56,586 bases of DNA from Bacteroidia bacterium (GTDB lineage Bacteria; Bacteroidota; Bacteroidia; Chitinophagales; UBA2359): NCBI GenBank assembly GCA_030427245.1, contig JAUHXA010000049.1, forward strand, positions 1 through 56,586. Direction: 5' to 3'. Below are positions 19,186 through 30,605 of the stretch, piece after piece. Position numbers and translations under genes: made by a program. The notes beneath the pieces were generated by a model. The model searched no databases. It saw only the letters and a list, made by a program, of their open reading frames with translations, and was not told the origin of the DNA. Each line of letters begins with the position of its first letter. Position 1 is the first letter of the stretch.

Positions 19186-19533
19186 TTAAAAATTAAGACC
19201 TGCCTCCCTAGCCCCTTCTGCTAAAGATTTCACTCTACCATGATACAAATACCCGCTTCTATCAAATACAACTGTATCAATTCCAAGGGCTAAAGCTCTT
19301 TCTGCAATAAGTTTACCTACTCTATTAGCATCACCTGTCTTGTTTAAAGGTTCAGATAATTCTTTGGAGGATGCAGAAACTAAAGTATGACCACCTATAT
19401 CATCAATCAATTGAGCATAAATGAATTTATTACTTCTAAAAATTGATAGTCTAGGCCGCATCTTTACTCCAGAAATTTTCTTTCTGATTTTATATCTGAT
19501 TCTTTGCCTTCTTGCTGCTTTATTAAATGCCAT
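19186..19533 (-). CDS. rplR: 50S ribosomal protein L18
   Basis: A 115-residue 5S rRNA-binding protein. It has [20 protein letters not shown] and the C-terminal [20 protein letters not shown], both diagnostic. Position between rplF and rpsE is standard. Confidence 0.98.
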   Translation of the reverse strand: MAFNKAARRQRIRYKIRKKISGVKMRPRLSIFRSNKFIYAQLIDDIGGHTLVSASSKELSEPLNKTGDANRVGKLIAERALALGIDTVVFDRSGYLYHGRVKSLAEGAREAGLNF

Positions 19534-19580
19534 TGCTCGTTTAGCTTAAAATTATTTTAAATGTATTAAAAACAGCTTAC

Positions 19581-20138
19581 TTATTTGCCTGCTGCTTTAC
19601 CAGCTTTTCTTCTAATTTCCTCTCCTACAAACCTAATACCTTTACCCTTATAAGGTTCAGGCTTTCTAAATGCGCGTATCTTTGCACAAATTTGCCCCAA
19701 AAGCTGCTTATCATTACTCTCCAAAGTAATAATAGGATTCTTTCCTTTTACGGTTTCTGTTGTAACCTTCACTTCAAAGGGGACAAAAAAGTAAATAGGG
19801 TGAGAAAACCCAACTCCAAGTTCTAATAGTTGCCCGCGGTTTGAAGCACGATACCCAACCCCTACAAGTTCCATTTGTTTTTTATAACCTTCAGAAACAC
19901 CAAGTACCATATTGCTAATTAATGATCGGTACAGACCATGCATAGCTTTATGTCTTTTCTGATCTGTAGGTCTTGTTACTTGTATCGCACCATTTTCTAG
20001 CACTACACCTAAATCTTTATCAACCTTTTGAATCAACTCCCCTCTTGGACCTTTAACAGTCACTATGTTCGTATCTTCATCAACATTAATCTGAACCCCC
20101 GTTGGTAACGGTATGGGTAACTTTCCTATTCGAGACAT
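19581..20138 (-). CDS. rplF: 50S ribosomal protein L6
   Basis: A 185-residue protein with two repeated domains. It starts MSRIGKLPIPLPTGVQI and has VGVGYRASNRGQLLELGVGF and the C-terminal PEPYKGKGIRFVGEEIRRKA. It binds 23S rRNA near the GTPase-associated centre. It lies 19 bp after rpsH. Confidence 0.98.
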   Translation of the reverse strand: MSRIGKLPIPLPTGVQINVDEDTNIVTVKGPRGELIQKVDKDLGVVLENGAIQVTRPTDQKRHKAMHGLYRSLISNMVLGVSEGYKKQMELVGVGYRASNRGQLLELGVGFSHPIYFFVPFEVKVTTETVKGKNPIITLESNDKQLLGQICAKIRAFRKPEPYKGKGIRFVGEEIRRKAGKAAGK

Positions 20139-20157
20139 GGCTATTCACCTTTAAATA

Positions 20158-20565
20158 TTAGTAAACCAAACAGAGAATTTCTCCTCCTATATTTTGACTG
20201 CGAGCTTCCTTATCAGTCATTAACCCTTTAGAAGTGGAAATAATCGCAATACCTAATCCATTTTTTACTCTGGGCAAATCATCAGATCCTGAATATTTTC
20301 GCAATCCAGGTTTACTGTATCTGACAAGTTTACGAATTGCAGGCTCTTTAGAAATAGGGTCATATTTCAGAGCTACTTTTATGATTCCTTGCCCATCAGG
20401 GGTATCTTCAAATTTATATCTAAAAATGTATCCTTGATCATAAAGAATCTCAGTAATCCTTTTCTTTAAGTTAGAAGCAGGTATTTCTACCACTCGATGA
20501 CGCGCCATCATAGCATTTCTAACTCGCGTCAAATAATCTCCAATTGTATCAGTAACTGCTGACAT
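20158..20565 (-). CDS. rpsH: 30S ribosomal protein S8
   Basis: A 135-residue protein. It has [20 protein letters not shown] and the C-terminal [20 protein letters not shown] followed by [10 protein letters not shown]8 is a central organiser of the 30S platform and, in E. coli, represses the spc operon. Here a terminator and a promoter-like box precede it (20629-20682), so it may head its own transcript. Confidence 0.98.
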   Translation of the reverse strand: MSAVTDTIGDYLTRVRNAMMARHRVVEIPASNLKKRITEILYDQGYIFRYKFEDTPDGQGIIKVALKYDPISKEPAIRKLVRYSKPGLRKYSGSDDLPRVKNGLGIAIISTSKGLMTDKEARSQNIGGEILCLVY

Positions 20566-20628
20566 ATACGCAATTCGTCTATTTATAAATATAAAATGTA
20601 TTTCAACGCATTTTCAAAAATCGCTCTG

Positions 20629-20636
20629 CAAAGATA
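20629..20636 (-). promoter_or_regulatory. Candidate -7 box (TATCTTTG) upstream of rpsH
   Basis: Minus strand TATCTTTGCAG matches TAnnTTTG. It lies 17 bp past the T-run of the preceding terminator, and the T-run itself is at the place expected for a -33 box. rpsH starts about 64 bp downstream. Confidence 0.5.
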
Positions 20637-20653
20637 GCAATAATATGCGAGAT

Positions 20654-20682
20654 AAAAAAGAGACGTAGTAATCTACGTCCCT
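20654..20682 (-). terminator. Terminator between rpsN and rpsH
   Basis: On the minus strand a stem of ten pairs (AGGGACGTAG with CTACGTCTCT, one G-U) closes a 4-nt loop and is followed by six T. It is 50 bp after rpsN, inside what is usually an unbroken spc operon. Confidence 0.75.
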
Positions 20683-20732
20683 AAAATATTTGTTAAACTT
20701 TTTTACTAAAAAAGAGCTAACCTGACAGTTAT

Positions 20733-21002
20733 TTACCAGCTCGCTTTTGTAACACCTGGAATTTTACCATTCGATGCTAATTCACGAAACTTCAATCTTG
20801 AAACTCCAAAAAGTCTTATATAAGCTCTTGGTCTTCCTGTTAATCTACACCTATTACGTAATCTAACAGGCGAGGCATTTTTAGGTAATTTATCTAGAGC
20901 TTCATAATCTCCTGCTTCTTTTAGTTGAGCTCTTTTTTCAGCATACTTTTCCACTAACTTTTGCCTCTTTGCTTGACGAGCAACAATTGATTTCTTTGAC
21001 AT
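20733..21002 (-). CDS. rpsN: 30S ribosomal protein S14
   Basis: An 89-residue protein. It starts [20 protein letters not shown] and has [20 protein letters not shown] and [10 protein letters not shown]. It is the long form without the CxxC zinc knuckles (C-minus). It sits directly after rplE (1-bp gap). Confidence 0.98.
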   Translation of the reverse strand: MSKKSIVARQAKRQKLVEKYAEKRAQLKEAGDYEALDKLPKNASPVRLRNRCRLTGRPRAYIRLFGVSRLKFRELASNGKIPGVTKASW

Positions 21003-21003
21003 A

Positions 21004-21573
21004 CTATTGTTCGAGTTTTACTTGATTCTTAAAAGGCATTCCAAATTCTTTGAGTAATGTAAAAGCCTCCTTGTCTGTATTAGCGGAAGTAACAAAAGTA
21101 ATATCCATTCCATTAATACGAGATATCTTATCTAAATCAATTTCAGGAAAAATGATTTGTTCTGTAATTCCTATTGTATAATTCCCTCTTCCATCAAAGC
21201 TTTTGTCATTCACTCCTCTAAAATCACGTACACGAGGTAATGCTACAGATAACAATCTGTCCAAAAACTCCCACATTATCTCTCCACGGAGAGTTACTCT
21301 AACGCCAATAGGCATCTCCTCTCGTAATTTAAAGTTTGAGATAGCTTTTTTAGCTCGAGTAACAACAGCCTGTTGTCCTGAGATTAAAGTCATTTCTTTT
21401 ACGGCAGTATCTACCAGCTTTTTATCCGCTGTTGCAGAACCAACACCCTGATTAAGACAAATCTTCAATAATCGAGGTACTTGCATTGATGATTTGTAGT
21501 TAAATTCCTCCTTTAATTTAGGAATAACCTCATCTCTGTACTTAATTTGCATTCTTGGAATATACTTACTCAT
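21004..21573 (-). CDS. rplE: 50S ribosomal protein L5
   Basis: A 189-residue 5S rRNA binder. It has [35 protein letters not shown] and [20 protein letters not shown]. Its ATG overlaps the rplX stop codon by one base (TAATG), indicating coupled translation. Confidence 0.98.
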   Translation of the reverse strand: MSKYIPRMQIKYRDEVIPKLKEEFNYKSSMQVPRLLKICLNQGVGSATADKKLVDTAVKEMTLISGQQAVVTRAKKAISNFKLREEMPIGVRVTLRGEIMWEFLDRLLSVALPRVRDFRGVNDKSFDGRGNYTIGITEQIIFPEIDLDKISRINGMDITFVTSANTDKEAFTLLKEFGMPFKNQVKLEQ

Positions 21574-21923
21574 TAGCTTATTACCTCCCCTGATTTTTTA
21601 GCGTAACGTACTATTTTTCCTTCCTCTATTCGTCGTCCTACCCGTGTAGCACTTCCTGTTTTCGGGTCGACCAACATAAGATTAGATATTTGAATTAGAG
21701 CTTCTTTTTTAATAAGACCTCCTTCCTGATTTTGATTATTAGGCTTAGTATGCTTAGTAATCATATTTACATCTTCAACAAGAGCCTTACCTTTCTCTGT
21801 ATCTATTGCTAAAACACGACCTTCAGTACCTTTGTCTTCTCCAGTTATCACGACTACTGTATCTCCTTTCTTAATTCGATACTTTGGTTTAAACCGTTTA
21901 CTTTGTTTCTTTTTATTAGCCAT
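21573..21923 (-). CDS. rplX: 50S ribosomal protein L24
   Basis: A 116-residue protein with a KOW motif ([20 protein letters not shown]) and [21 protein letters not shown]24 starts 50S assembly. It overlaps rplE by one base and lies 51 bp after rplN. Confidence 0.97.
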   Translation of the reverse strand: MANKKKQSKRFKPKYRIKKGDTVVVITGEDKGTEGRVLAIDTEKGKALVEDVNMITKHTKPNNQNQEGGLIKKEALIQISNLMLVDPKTGSATRVGRRIEEGKIVRYAKKSGEVIS

Positions 21924-21974
21924 TTTCCACTCAATTAATAATGGTTATGAAACTTTTTTTACATTTAAAAGGCA

Positions 21975-22343
21975 CTAAAGTACCTCAGGTGCTAGTGAGA
22001 CAATACGGGTGTATCCTTTATCTCTTAATTCACGAGCAACAGGTCCAAAAATCCTTGTTCCTCTTGGTTCACCAGAAGCATCAATCAAAACAACTGCATT
22101 ATCATCAAAAGAAATATGAGTTCCATCTTTACGACTGATATGCTTTTTTGTTCTGACGATTACGGCTTTAGAGACTGTTCCTTTCTTAACTCCTCCTGAA
22201 GGCATCGCATCTTTGACCGTAATAACAATATTATCTCCTACTGAGGCATAACGCCTCCCTGTACCGCCCAAAACACGGATGCACAAAACCTCTTTGGCAC
22301 CACTATTGTCTGCTACTTTAAGTCTACTTTCTTGTTGAATCAT
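21975..22343 (-). CDS. rplN: 50S ribosomal protein L14
   Basis: A 122-residue protein. It starts [20 protein letters not shown] and has [20 protein letters not shown] and the C-terminal [10 protein letters not shown]. Length is exact for the family. L14 forms an intersubunit bridge with 16S rRNA. Confidence 0.98.
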   Translation of the reverse strand: MIQQESRLKVADNSGAKEVLCIRVLGGTGRRYASVGDNIVITVKDAMPSGGVKKGTVSKAVIVRTKKHISRKDGTHISFDDNAVVLIDASGEPRGTRIFGPVARELRDKGYTRIVSLAPEVL

Positions 22344-22353
22344 GACAATTTAA

Positions 22354-22614
22354 TTATTTTGCCCGCTCAATAATTTCTACCAAGCGCCATCTTTTACGCT
22401 TACTGAGTGGTCTCGTTTCCATTATTCGTACTACGTCCCCGATGTTACAATCATTTTGTTCATCATGAGCAGTATATTTAGTACTCTTTTTAATAAATTT
22501 ACCATAGATAGGGTGCTGAACCTTACGTTCTACAGTTATAGTGATTGTTTTTTGCATTTTATCACTTACTACCACCCCAACACGTTGCTTTCTAAGGTTT
22601 CTTTCTTGTGACAT
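22354..22614 (-). CDS. rpsQ: 30S ribosomal protein S17
   Basis: An 86-residue OB-fold protein. It has [32 protein letters not shown] and [20 protein letters not shown]. It lies 10 bp upstream of rplN. Confidence 0.98.
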   Translation of the reverse strand: MSQERNLRKQRVGVVVSDKMQKTITITVERKVQHPIYGKFIKKSTKYTAHDEQNDCNIGDVVRIMETRPLSKRKRWRLVEIIERAK

Positions 22615-22662
22615 TACTTCTGAAATAAATTTTATTAAAAGCTTCTGATTTTATCAGCCCTA

Positions 22663-22875
22663 TTATTTGCTCTCGCTTGACTCAATCTCTCTACGTCTCA
22701 ATTCAGTATTATAGCGAGCAATATCACGGCGAAGATTACGCAATACGTTAGGGTTTTCTAATGCGGCAACTGTATGGTTAAAACGCAATTTACGTAACCG
22801 AACTTTATCCTCGTCAATCCTATCCCAAAGCTCTTCAGTTGATAATTCTCTTAAGTCTATTTTTTTCTTTGCCAT
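22663..22875 (-). CDS. rpmC: 50S ribosomal protein L29
   Basis: 70 residues from ATG 22875. The upstream in-frame codons to 22902 lack family similarity. It starts MAKKKIDLRELSTEELWDRI and continues with the helical hairpin LRKLRFNHTVAALENPNVLR. L29 helps form the nascent-chain exit site where SRP and trigger factor dock. Confidence 0.96.
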   Translation of the reverse strand: MAKKKIDLRELSTEELWDRIDEDKVRLRKLRFNHTVAALENPNVLRNLRRDIARYNTELRRREIESSESK

Positions 22876-22976
22876 GGTACATTTCAAGAAAACTAAATTC
22901 AATTCAAGAAATTAACTCAATGATTTTCCTAAAACTGAACTTAAAATATTTAGTTATTATGCTCTTAAGAATATGC

Positions 22977-23396
22977 TTATGCTACATAATCTCTTCGCGT
23001 TACAAATTTGGTTTTAATAGGGAGTTTCTGAGCGCCTAAGCGCATAGCTTCTACCGCTACATCTAAAGAGACACCTTCAATTTCAAACATAATTCTCCCC
23101 GGCTTAACAACTGCAACCCAATGGTCAGGTGCTCCTTTCCCTTTCCCCATACGAACCTCTAGTGGTTTCTTGGTAATAGGTTTATCAGGAAAAATTCGTA
23201 TCCAAACCTTACCCTCTCTTTTCATATATCGGGTAATAGCCACACGAGCTGATTCAATCTGACGATTGGTAATCCAAGTAGCTTCTAAAGCTTTTAAACC
23301 AAAAGTACCAAAGGATAGTGTGCTTCCTCTTTGAGCATTACCTTTTACACGCCCTTTGTGTCTTTTCCTGAATTTCGTTCGTTTGGGTTGTAACAT
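22977..23396 (-). CDS. rplP: 50S ribosomal protein L16
   Basis: A 139-residue protein. It starts [20 protein letters not shown] and has [20 protein letters not shown] and the C-terminal [14 protein letters not shown]16 positions the A-site tRNA. It lies between rpsC and rpmC. Confidence 0.98.
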   Translation of the reverse strand: MLQPKRTKFRKRHKGRVKGNAQRGSTLSFGTFGLKALEATWITNRQIESARVAITRYMKREGKVWIRIFPDKPITKKPLEVRMGKGKGAPDHWVAVVKPGRIMFEIEGVSLDVAVEAMRLGAQKLPIKTKFVTRRDYVA

Positions 23397-23442
23397 GATA
23401 TTATCTACTTATTAATTATTTATCAAAAACTGGCTTTGACTT

Positions 23443-24132
23443 TTATTTTCTTCTTCCTCTTCGCTTCTTATCTTTTGGTACGCTCGGAGATAAATCTCTT
23501 TTCCCTAAAACCTCTCCTTTGCATATCCAAACCTTCACTCCAATAATACCATATATGGTCTTCGCTTCTTTCAAAGCATAGTCAATATCTGCTCTAAAGG
23601 TGTGCAGTGGTGTTCGTCCTTGTTTGTTTTCCTCTGTCCGAGCCATCTCCGCTCCCCCAAGCCTTCCAGATACTCTAATCTTTATTCCTTGAGCTTCTGG
23701 TTGTCGCATTGTTGATGCTATTGCCATTCTGACTGCTCTTCTATAGTTAATTCTTGCCTCCAATTGTTTAGCAATTGTTTCTGCAACAATATTAGCATCT
23801 AATTCAGGTCTTCTAATCTCAACAATGTTGATTTGAACCTCCTTCTTAGTCAACTTCTTTAGCTCTTCTCTGATTCTATCAACTTCACTTCCGCCTTTAC
23901 CAATAATGATACCGGGACGAGATGTATGTATTGTAATTGTAATTCGTTTTAAAGTTCGCTCAATAACAATCCTAGCAACTCCACCTTTTACAATCCTAGC
24001 ATTTAGGTACTTGCGAATTTTTACATCCTCGATGAGTTTATCTGCAAAATCTGTTGATGTAGCAAACCAATTTGAATCCCAACCTCTGATGAAGCCCAAT
24101 CTGTTAGCTATTGGATTAACTTTTTGACCCAT
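23443..24132 (-). CDS. rpsC: 30S ribosomal protein S3
   Basis: A 229-residue protein. It has [20 protein letters not shown], the KH-domain GXXG loop in [14 protein letters not shown], and [21 protein letters not shown]3 lines the mRNA entry tunnel. The C-terminal tail is basic (KKRRGRRK). Confidence 0.98.
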   Translation of the reverse strand: MGQKVNPIANRLGFIRGWDSNWFATSTDFADKLIEDVKIRKYLNARIVKGGVARIVIERTLKRITITIHTSRPGIIIGKGGSEVDRIREELKKLTKKEVQINIVEIRRPELDANIVAETIAKQLEARINYRRAVRMAIASTMRQPEAQGIKIRVSGRLGGAEMARTEENKQGRTPLHTFRADIDYALKEAKTIYGIIGVKVWICKGEVLGKRDLSPSVPKDKKRRGRRK

Positions 24133-24227
24133 AACTTTTATTTGAAAGAAATATTAATAAATATTTCCATTTAGTAATTTTTATTTAATCTGAAGATTTA
24201 TAGATACAATCACTAAGAAGTAATTTA

Positions 24228-24584
24228 TTACTCTCCTACTCCTGTCCGACTATCTATGACTATAGTCACATGATTTGTTCTTTTTCTAATTCGGTGCGCT
24301 CTACCATAAGGTGCAGGTCTGAATCTTTTTAAAACTCTTCCTCCATCTACAAAAATCTTCTTAACATACAATTGGCTTGTTGCAGCATCGTATGAAGCAT
24401 TTTTTTGTGTCCAATTTGAAATAGCAGACACCAATAATTTTTCTACAGGTCGAGCAGCATGCTTCTTAGTGTATTTCAACACATTCAATGCTTCTTCTGC
24501 ATCCAATCCTCTTACTAAATCTGCCACCAACCGTGTTTTTCTGGCAGAACCAGAATGATTTCTAAGCCTTGCTACCGCTTCCAT
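24228..24584 (-). CDS. rplV: 50S ribosomal protein L22
   Basis: A 118-residue protein. It has RLRNHSGSARKTRLVADLVR, AISNWTQKNASYDAATSQLY and FRPAPYGRAHRIRKRTNHVT, the hairpin that lines the exit tunnel. It is followed by a 95-bp gap before rpsC in which only AT-rich sequence is seen. Confidence 0.97.
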   Translation of the reverse strand: MEAVARLRNHSGSARKTRLVADLVRGLDAEEALNVLKYTKKHAARPVEKLLVSAISNWTQKNASYDAATSQLYVKKIFVDGGRVLKRFRPAPYGRAHRIRKRTNHVTIVIDSRTGVGE

Positions 24585-24653
24585 TTGCTATATTTATTTT
24601 ACTTTTATTGTTTTAAGTTTATAGCCAAAAGCTAATTAAAAGTTTCTTGGTTA

Positions 24654-24917
24654 TTATTTCTTAGAAGAATGTCCTCTAAAGTTACGTGTTGGTGCAAACT
24701 CTCCAAGCTTATGACCTACCATGTTTTCTGTCACATATACAGGAATAAATTTATTCCCATTATGCACTGCAAAAGTATGTCCAACAAATTCAGGAGTAAT
24801 CATAGATGATCTTGACCAAGTCTTAACAACCGTCTTTCTTCCCTTTTGATTAAGTACATCTACCTTCTTTTGCAGCTTATGATGTATGTAAGGTCCTTTT
24901 TTCAATGATCTTGCCAT
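24654..24917 (-). CDS. rpsS: 30S ribosomal protein S19
   Basis: An 87-residue protein. It starts [20 protein letters not shown] and has [20 protein letters not shown] and the C-terminal [18 protein letters not shown]. It lies in the 30S head next to S13. The gap to rplB is 9 bp. Confidence 0.98.
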   Translation of the reverse strand: MARSLKKGPYIHHKLQKKVDVLNQKGRKTVVKTWSRSSMITPEFVGHTFAVHNGNKFIPVYVTENMVGHKLGEFAPTRNFRGHSSKK

Positions 24918-24926
24918 AATTATAGA

Positions 24927-25757
24927 CTATTTTCTATTCTTCCTTTTGCTAATAATTAATTTAGAAGAAGGTTTATTTTTATTTCTTGTTTTTTGACCTT
25001 TAGCATACACTCCTGTTCTCGAGCGTGGATGTCCTCCTGAAGAACGTCCTTCTCCACCTCCCATTGGGTGATCAACAGGATTCATTGCGACACCTCTTGT
25101 ACGTGGTCTACGTCCCATCCACCTTTTTCTACCTGCCTTCGCAATCACCTGTAGATTGTGGTCAGAATTAGAAACAGTTCCTATCGTAGCCATGCAAGTT
25201 AGCAAAACCATTCTTGTCTCACCTGAAGGCAGTCTAAGAATAGCATATTTGCCATCTTTGGCTGTAAGTTGAGCGTAAGTTCCTGCTCCACGAGCTATTT
25301 TTCCGCCAGTACCTGGTGAAAGCTCAATATTATGAATCAACGTTCCAAAAGGAATATCTTTCAAAAATAAAGTATTCCCCACTTCTGGTTCTATATTCTC
25401 TCCTGATACAATTTTATCTCCAACGCTTATGCCCTGAGGAGCAAGAATGTATCTCTTTTCTCCATCCTCATATTGAACCAATGCGATAAAAGCACTTCTA
25501 TTAGGATCATACTCTACAGTCTGAACCGTTGCAGAAATATTGTACTTATCACGTTTAAAGTCAATAACTCTATATCTCCTCTTATGTCCTCCTCCTCTAT
25601 AACGAACCGTCATTTTCCCTTGGTTATTTCGACCTCCTGAACGTTTCCAAGGAGCCAATAAGGATTTCTCGGGTTTGCTTGTAGTTATTTCTTCAAAAGC
25701 ATTTGAAATCCTAAATCGCGAACCAGGTGTTATAGGTTTATGTTTTTTAAGTGCCAT
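24927..25757 (-). CDS. rplB: 50S ribosomal protein L2
   Basis: A 276-residue protein close to the peptidyl transferase centre. Diagnostic segments are [40 protein letters not shown] and [14 protein letters not shown]. Length is standard. Confidence 0.98.
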   Translation of the reverse strand: MALKKHKPITPGSRFRISNAFEEITTSKPEKSLLAPWKRSGGRNNQGKMTVRYRGGGHKRRYRVIDFKRDKYNISATVQTVEYDPNRSAFIALVQYEDGEKRYILAPQGISVGDKIVSGENIEPEVGNTLFLKDIPFGTLIHNIELSPGTGGKIARGAGTYAQLTAKDGKYAILRLPSGETRMVLLTCMATIGTVSNSDHNLQVIAKAGRKRWMGRRPRTRGVAMNPVDHPMGGGEGRSSGGHPRSRTGVYAKGQKTRNKNKPSSKLIISKRKNRK

Positions 25758-25806
25758 TTTGCTAGAATATTAGATTTCAGTTATTCCAATTACACAACCA
25801 ACTTCA

Positions 25807-26103
25807 CTATACAGCTTCAAAGAAATCAATAGTATCTTCTGCATCTACTGTTACAATAGCCTTTTTATATGAGGTTGTTCTTCCTTCCATAATACCTTTT
25901 CGAGTGTATCGCGTTTTTTGTTTTGCAGGTACAATAATAGTATTGACTCCCAAAACCGTCACACCATACATTTGCTCTACGGCATTTTTAATTTGAATTT
26001 TATTGGCCCCTTTATCAACAAGAAAGCCGTACTTACTTAACTTTTCGCTCTGAAGCGATACTTTTTCAGTAACAAGTGGCTGTATTAAGATTTCTCTTGC
26101 CAT
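25807..26103 (-). CDS. rplW: 50S ribosomal protein L23
   Basis: A 98-residue protein. It has REILIQPLVTEKVSLQSEKL and the beta hairpin TIIVPAKQKTRYTRKGIMEG. L23 is the docking site for trigger factor and SRP at the exit tunnel. It lies 72 bp after rplD. Confidence 0.97.
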   Translation of the reverse strand: MAREILIQPLVTEKVSLQSEKLSKYGFLVDKGANKIQIKNAVEQMYGVTVLGVNTIIVPAKQKTRYTRKGIMEGRTTSYKKAIVTVDAEDTIDFFEAV

Positions 26104-26175
26104 TATATCTTAACAATTAATGATTACAAAATTAACAACATTTATCGAATATCTATCGATAACGCTTATTTTACT

Positions 26176-26787
26176 TTAAAAACTTTTTGCTGCACTTTCA
26201 CTTAATATAAGTGTTTGAGCATTCATGATTTTATAAGTATTTAAGCTCTCCTTTGTCATTACGCTGGCTTTAGGAATGTTTCTTGAAGATAAATAAACAT
26301 TCTTTTTAAGCTCATTCAAAACCAATAAACTTTTTTGCCCATTTTTGTTAAGATCTTGAAGCATCTTCAAATATGCTTTTGTCTTTGGCACTTCAAAATC
26401 AAAATCTTCAACCACCAATATTTGGCTCTCTTTAGCCTTATAAGACAAGGCAGATTTTCTAGCAAGAGTTTTAACCTTTTTATTCAATTTTTGGCGATAA
26501 TCCCTGGGTTTAGGTCCAAAGATTCTACCACCACCTTTAAATAGAGGGTTTTTAATACTCCCTGCCCGAGCTGTACCTGTTCCTTTTTGTCTTTTAATTT
26601 TTCGAGTAGAACCTGTAATTTCTCCACGTTCTTTAGACTTGTGTGTTCCTTGGCGTTGATTAGCCAAGTATTGTTTCACAGCCAAATATAAGACATGGTC
26701 ATTGGGTTCTATACCAAATACTTCATCAGGTAACTCTATTTCTCTACCTGTTGGTTGTCCTGCGATATTTAAAACTTCTACTTTCAT
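26176..26787 (-). CDS. rplD: 50S ribosomal protein L4
   Basis: A 203-residue protein with the extended loop [20 protein letters not shown] that reaches the exit tunnel. Further segments are [20 protein letters not shown] and [13 protein letters not shown]. In E. coli L4 represses the S10 operon; no equivalent leader is seen here, where rpsJ follows fusA by 5 bp. Confidence 0.97.
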   Translation of the reverse strand: MKVEVLNIAGQPTGREIELPDEVFGIEPNDHVLYLAVKQYLANQRQGTHKSKERGEITGSTRKIKRQKGTGTARAGSIKNPLFKGGGRIFGPKPRDYRQKLNKKVKTLARKSALSYKAKESQILVVEDFDFEVPKTKAYLKMLQDLNKNGQKSLLVLNELKKNVYLSSRNIPKASVMTKESLNTYKIMNAQTLILSESAAKSF

Positions 26788-26799
26788 TGCTTACTTATA

Positions 26800-27420
26800 T
26801 TAAGCGTTCTCAACAATAACATAAGAACCTTTAGCTCCAGGCACAGCACCTTTCACCAACATCAAATTTTTATCCTGTAAAATTTTGATTACTTCTAAAT
26901 TAAGAGATTTTATGCGTTTTCCTCCTGTTCTACCAGCCATGCGCATTCCTTTGAATACTTTGGATGGGTAAGAAGATGCTCCAATCGAACCGGGTGCTCT
27001 TTGGCGGTTGTGCTGACCATGCGTCGCATCATTTACACCTTTGAAACCATATCTCTTCACGACACCTTGAAAGCCCTTGCCCTTAGAAGTTCCAACTACA
27101 TTAACTCGTTCTCCTTCTCCAAAAATATCTATTGAAACTTCATCGCCTAATGCTACATCAATATCGAAATCAGAAAACTCCACCATTTTTCTCTTAGGAG
27201 ATACTCCTGCTTTCTGAAAGTGTCCTTTCATAGCTTTTGTTACTCCTTTTTCTTTCTTATCGTCATAAGCCAATTGAATGGCATTATAACCGTCAGAGTC
27301 TTCGTCTTTTACTTGTGTAACATAGCATGGACCCAGCTGCACTACTGTACAGGCTATTTGGTGCCCTGCATCATTAAAGATGCTTGTCATGCCAACTTTT
27401 TTGCCTATTAATCCTTTCAT
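26800..27420 (-). CDS. rplC: 50S ribosomal protein L3
   Basis: A 206-residue protein. It starts [20 protein letters not shown] and has [20 protein letters not shown] and [21 protein letters not shown]3 contacts the peptidyl transferase centre. It is followed 12 bp later by rplD. Confidence 0.98.
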   Translation of the reverse strand: MKGLIGKKVGMTSIFNDAGHQIACTVVQLGPCYVTQVKDEDSDGYNAIQLAYDDKKEKGVTKAMKGHFQKAGVSPKRKMVEFSDFDIDVALGDEVSIDIFGEGERVNVVGTSKGKGFQGVVKRYGFKGVNDATHGQHNRQRAPGSIGASSYPSKVFKGMRMAGRTGGKRIKSLNLEVIKILQDKNLMLVKGAVPGAKGSYVIVENA

Positions 27421-27430
27421 TACAGCTTAC

Positions 27431-27736
27431 TTATACTTTTATTTCAACATCTACACCACTAGGTAACTCAAGTTTCATCAAAGCGTCAATTGTCTTTGAG
27501 GTTGAGCTGTAAATATCCAATAACCTTTTATAGGTACACAACTGAAACTGCTCTCTTGATGTCTTATTTACATGCGGAGAACGCAATACAGTGAATATCT
27601 TTTTCTTTGTCGGTAAAGGAATAGGTCCTGACACAACTGCTCCTGTAGAGCGAACTGTTTTGACAATCTTTTCAGATGATTTATCTACCAGATTGTGGTC
27701 GTAGGATTTCAATTTAATTCTAATTCTCTGTGTCAT
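27431..27736 (-). CDS. rpsJ: 30S ribosomal protein S10
   Basis: A 101-residue protein. It has [40 protein letters not shown] and [14 protein letters not shown]. It is a 30S head protein and, as NusE, part of antitermination complexes with NusB. It lies 5 bp after fusA. Confidence 0.98.
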   Translation of the reverse strand: MTQRIRIKLKSYDHNLVDKSSEKIVKTVRSTGAVVSGPIPLPTKKKIFTVLRSPHVNKTSREQFQLCTYKRLLDIYSSTSKTIDALMKLELPSGVDVEIKV

Positions 27737-27741
27737 CTTCT

Positions 27742-29874
27742 TTATACTTCAACGTTAAGTTTGCCTTGTGATTTCGCAATTACTTCTTCTGCAACACTAT
27801 CAGGAGCAGGTGCATAGTGAGAGAACTCCATACTGGATGTTGCTCTACCAGAAGTTATTGTTCTTAAATCGGTTACGTACCCGAACATTAATGACAATGG
27901 GACTTTGGCTTTAATAACCTGTGCATTGCCCTTCATATCCATACCTTCCATGATTCCTCTTCTTCGATTCAAGTCGCCTACTACATTTCCTGTATATTCT
28001 TCAGGTGTAATAATTTCCAGCTTCATAATTGGCTCCAGTATTTTCGCTCCTGCTTCTTTCAATCTTCCTGCTTTGCGGAAAGCCATTTTTGCAGCCAATT
28101 CAAATGAAAGATTATCTGAATCCACAGGGTGAAATCCACCATCATACAATTTAACCTTTAATGCCTCAACTTCATATCCTGCCAAAGGTCCGTTCTTCAT
28201 TGCAATAGAAAATCCTTTCTCTACTGCTGGAATAAATTCCCTAGGAATAGACCCTCCAACAATTGCATTTTCAAACTGCAACCCTGCCTTCACTTCTCCT
28301 GTTTCCTCATCTGGATCTGCTGGGCCAATTTCAAGTTGAATCTTAGCATATTTACCCCGCCCCCCTGATTGTTTCTTGTAAATCTCTGTATAATCGATAG
28401 TTTCTGTAATAGCCTCTCTGTAATTTACTTCAGGAGCACCTTGATTACATTCAACCTTGAACTCTCTCCTCAACCTATCAACAATAATTTCGAGGTGAAG
28501 CTCTCCCATCCCACTGATAACAGTTTGACCAGTTTCTTCGTCAAATCTTACCTTGAAAGTCGGGTCTTCTTCAGCCAATTTAGCCAATCCCATACCCAAT
28601 TTATTAAGGTCTTTCTGAGTCTTAGGCTCAATTGCCAAACTAATAACGGGGTCAGGGAAGGTCATACTTTCAAAAGCGATAGGAGCATTTAAGTCCGTGA
28701 TAGTGTCACCCGTTCGAATATTTTTAAATCCTACACCTGCTGCAATATCACCTGCTTCTACCCTATCAATAGGATTTTGTTTGTTAGAATGCATTTGATA
28801 GATTCTAGAAATACGCTCTTTTTTTCCTGTACGAGTATTCAAAACAGCAGAACCAGAATCCAGTGCACCTGAATAAACTCTAAAGAAACACAAACGCCCT
28901 ACATAAGGATCTGTTGCGATTTTAAAGCAAAGTGCGGCAAACGGCTCATCGGAACTTGGCTTACGAGACTCAACCTCCTGCGTTTCAGGATTAACTCCTT
29001 CAATTGCTTCAACATCTAATGGTGAAGGAAGATAAGTAATAACACCATCCAAGACTGCTTGAACACCTTTATTTTTGAAGGCAGAACCGCAGAACATTGG
29101 TATAATAGACAAGTCAATAGTAGCTTTTCGTATTGCTTCCCGCAATTCATCTTCAGTAATTGACTCTGCATCTTCAAAGAATTTCTCCATGATAGCGTCA
29201 TCATAATCTGCAACCGCTTCTACTAACTTCTCACGGTACTCAGCAACCAAATCAACCATATTTTCGGGAATCGGAATAACTTCGTACTCCATACCCATTG
29301 TGGCATCATCCCAAATAATAGCTTGATTAGTAATCAAATCGACTACGCCTACAAAATCATCCTCAGCACCAATTGGCAATTGTAAAGGAACAGGATTTGC
29401 TCCAAGCATTTCTCTAACTTGTGTTACAACTTCTAAAAAGTTTGCACCAGTTCTATCCATTTTATTTACAAACCCAATACGAGGCACCTTGTATCGGTTG
29501 GCTTGTCTCCAAACTGTTTCGGATTGAGGTTCCACCCCTCCTACTGCACAAAATAAGGCAACAACACCATCTAAAACTCTTAAAGAACGCTCCACTTCTA
29601 CTGTGAAATCAACGTGACCAGGTGTGTCAATAATGTTTATTTGGTATTTCTGGTCTCTATATGTCCAATGGGTTTTGGTAGCTGCAGAGGTAATGGTAAT
29701 ACCTCTTTCTTGCTCTTGTTCCATCCAGTCCATTGTCGCTCCACCATCGTGTACCTCTCCCATCTTATGGGTAATACCCGTATAGTAAAGTACTCGCTCA
29801 GTAGTTGTTGTTTTGCCAGCATCAATATGTGCTGCAATACCAATGTTCCTTGTGAATGTTAAATCCCTTGCCAT
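27742..29874 (-). CDS. fusA: Translation elongation factor G
   Basis: 710 residues from ATG 29874; the upstream in-frame TTG at 29922 lacks homology. G motifs: [15 protein letters not shown] (G1), DTPGHVDF (G3), NKMDRTGA (G4) and GSAFKNKG (G5). Domain IV ([15 protein letters not shown]) and the ends of domains III and V ([19 protein letters not shown]) are intact. EF-G translocates tRNA-mRNA and recycles ribosomes. It lies between rpsG and rpsJ. No tuf gene follows, unlike the E. coli str operon. Confidence 0.98.
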   Translation of the reverse strand: MARDLTFTRNIGIAAHIDAGKTTTTERVLYYTGITHKMGEVHDGGATMDWMEQEQERGITITSAATKTHWTYRDQKYQINIIDTPGHVDFTVEVERSLRVLDGVVALFCAVGGVEPQSETVWRQANRYKVPRIGFVNKMDRTGANFLEVVTQVREMLGANPVPLQLPIGAEDDFVGVVDLITNQAIIWDDATMGMEYEVIPIPENMVDLVAEYREKLVEAVADYDDAIMEKFFEDAESITEDELREAIRKATIDLSIIPMFCGSAFKNKGVQAVLDGVITYLPSPLDVEAIEGVNPETQEVESRKPSSDEPFAALCFKIATDPYVGRLCFFRVYSGALDSGSAVLNTRTGKKERISRIYQMHSNKQNPIDRVEAGDIAAGVGFKNIRTGDTITDLNAPIAFESMTFPDPVISLAIEPKTQKDLNKLGMGLAKLAEEDPTFKVRFDEETGQTVISGMGELHLEIIVDRLRREFKVECNQGAPEVNYREAITETIDYTEIYKKQSGGRGKYAKIQLEIGPADPDEETGEVKAGLQFENAIVGGSIPREFIPAVEKGFSIAMKNGPLAGYEVEALKVKLYDGGFHPVDSDNLSFELAAKMAFRKAGRLKEAGAKILEPIMKLEIITPEEYTGNVVGDLNRRRGIMEGMDMKGNAQVIKAKVPLSLMFGYVTDLRTITSGRATSSMEFSHYAPAPDSVAEEVIAKSQGKLNVEV

Positions 29875-29986
29875 TACCTTAGTATCATTATTTTTAATGA
29901 ATAAAAGATTAACTCCTGCCAAAGAGTTTGAAATTACCTTATGCCTTTTAATAGTTGCCTAAAATTTTTATTAGGCTATATTTTAA

Positions 29987-30454
29987 TTACACTCTAAAGT
30001 GTGAGAATGCTTTGTTTGCTTCTGCCATACGGTGCGTATCTTCTTTCTTTTTGACAGCAGCACCTTCATTTTTAGCAGCTGACATAATTTCTGAAGCCAT
30101 TTTTTCTGCCATAGACTTGCCATTACGTTTACGAGCAAAAGTAATCAGCCATTTCATACCTACAGAAACCTTTCTGTCTGGACGAATTTCAGTAGGAATT
30201 TGAAAAGTTGCACCCCCAATTCTCCTACTACGTACCTCTACAAGTGGCATTATATTGTTTAATGCTTTCTTCCACATCTCATAGCCATCACTCTTTGTTT
30301 TTTCCGAAATGATGTCCATCGCATCATAGAAAATTTTGAATGCTACTCCTTTTTTACCACTCCACATCATCATGTTCACAAATCGAGTAACCTGTTGGTC
30401 ATTGAATTTGGGATCTGGTGAGAGTGGCCGTTTTTTTGCTCTTGACTTACGCAT
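29987..30454 (-). CDS. rpsG: 30S ribosomal protein S7
   Basis: A 155-residue primary assembly protein of the 30S head. It has [40 protein letters not shown] and ENEA-like [13 protein letters not shown] at the end. It precedes fusA by 112 bp. Confidence 0.98.
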   Translation of the reverse strand: MRKSRAKKRPLSPDPKFNDQQVTRFVNMMMWSGKKGVAFKIFYDAMDIISEKTKSDGYEMWKKALNNIMPLVEVRSRRIGGATFQIPTEIRPDRKVSVGMKWLITFARKRNGKSMAEKMASEIMSAAKNEGAAVKKKEDTHRMAEANKAFSHFRV

Positions 30455-30522
30455 ATCTCTGTTAAACTATTCAATTGTTCAATTCTTACAAAACTGATAG
30501 ATAGAATAAATTATCTATAATT

Positions 30523-30531
30523 GAGTGCAAA
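30523..30531 (-). promoter_or_regulatory. TTTGCACTC promoter-like motif upstream of rpsG
   Basis: Minus strand ATTTTTTGCACTC directly follows the terminator stem at 30536-30584. The 9-mer TTTGCACTC is identical to that in the rpsL promoter (31009-31017). The T-run may do double duty as terminator tail and -7 region. Confidence 0.3.
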
Positions 30532-30584
30532 AAATAAGCTCAGAGGTTATAAAATATAAATAACAAACATCAACCTTTGAGCTT
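30529..30584 (-). terminator. Terminator-like hairpin between rpsL and rpsG
   Basis: AAGCTCAGAGGTT (30536-30548) and AACCTTTGAGCTT (30572-30584) pair at 12 of 13 positions around a 23-nt loop. On the minus strand the stem is followed by ATTTTTTG. It is 22 bp after the rpsL stop codon. Confidence 0.65.
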
Positions 30585-30605
30585 CACACACAAAACCACA
30601 CTAAT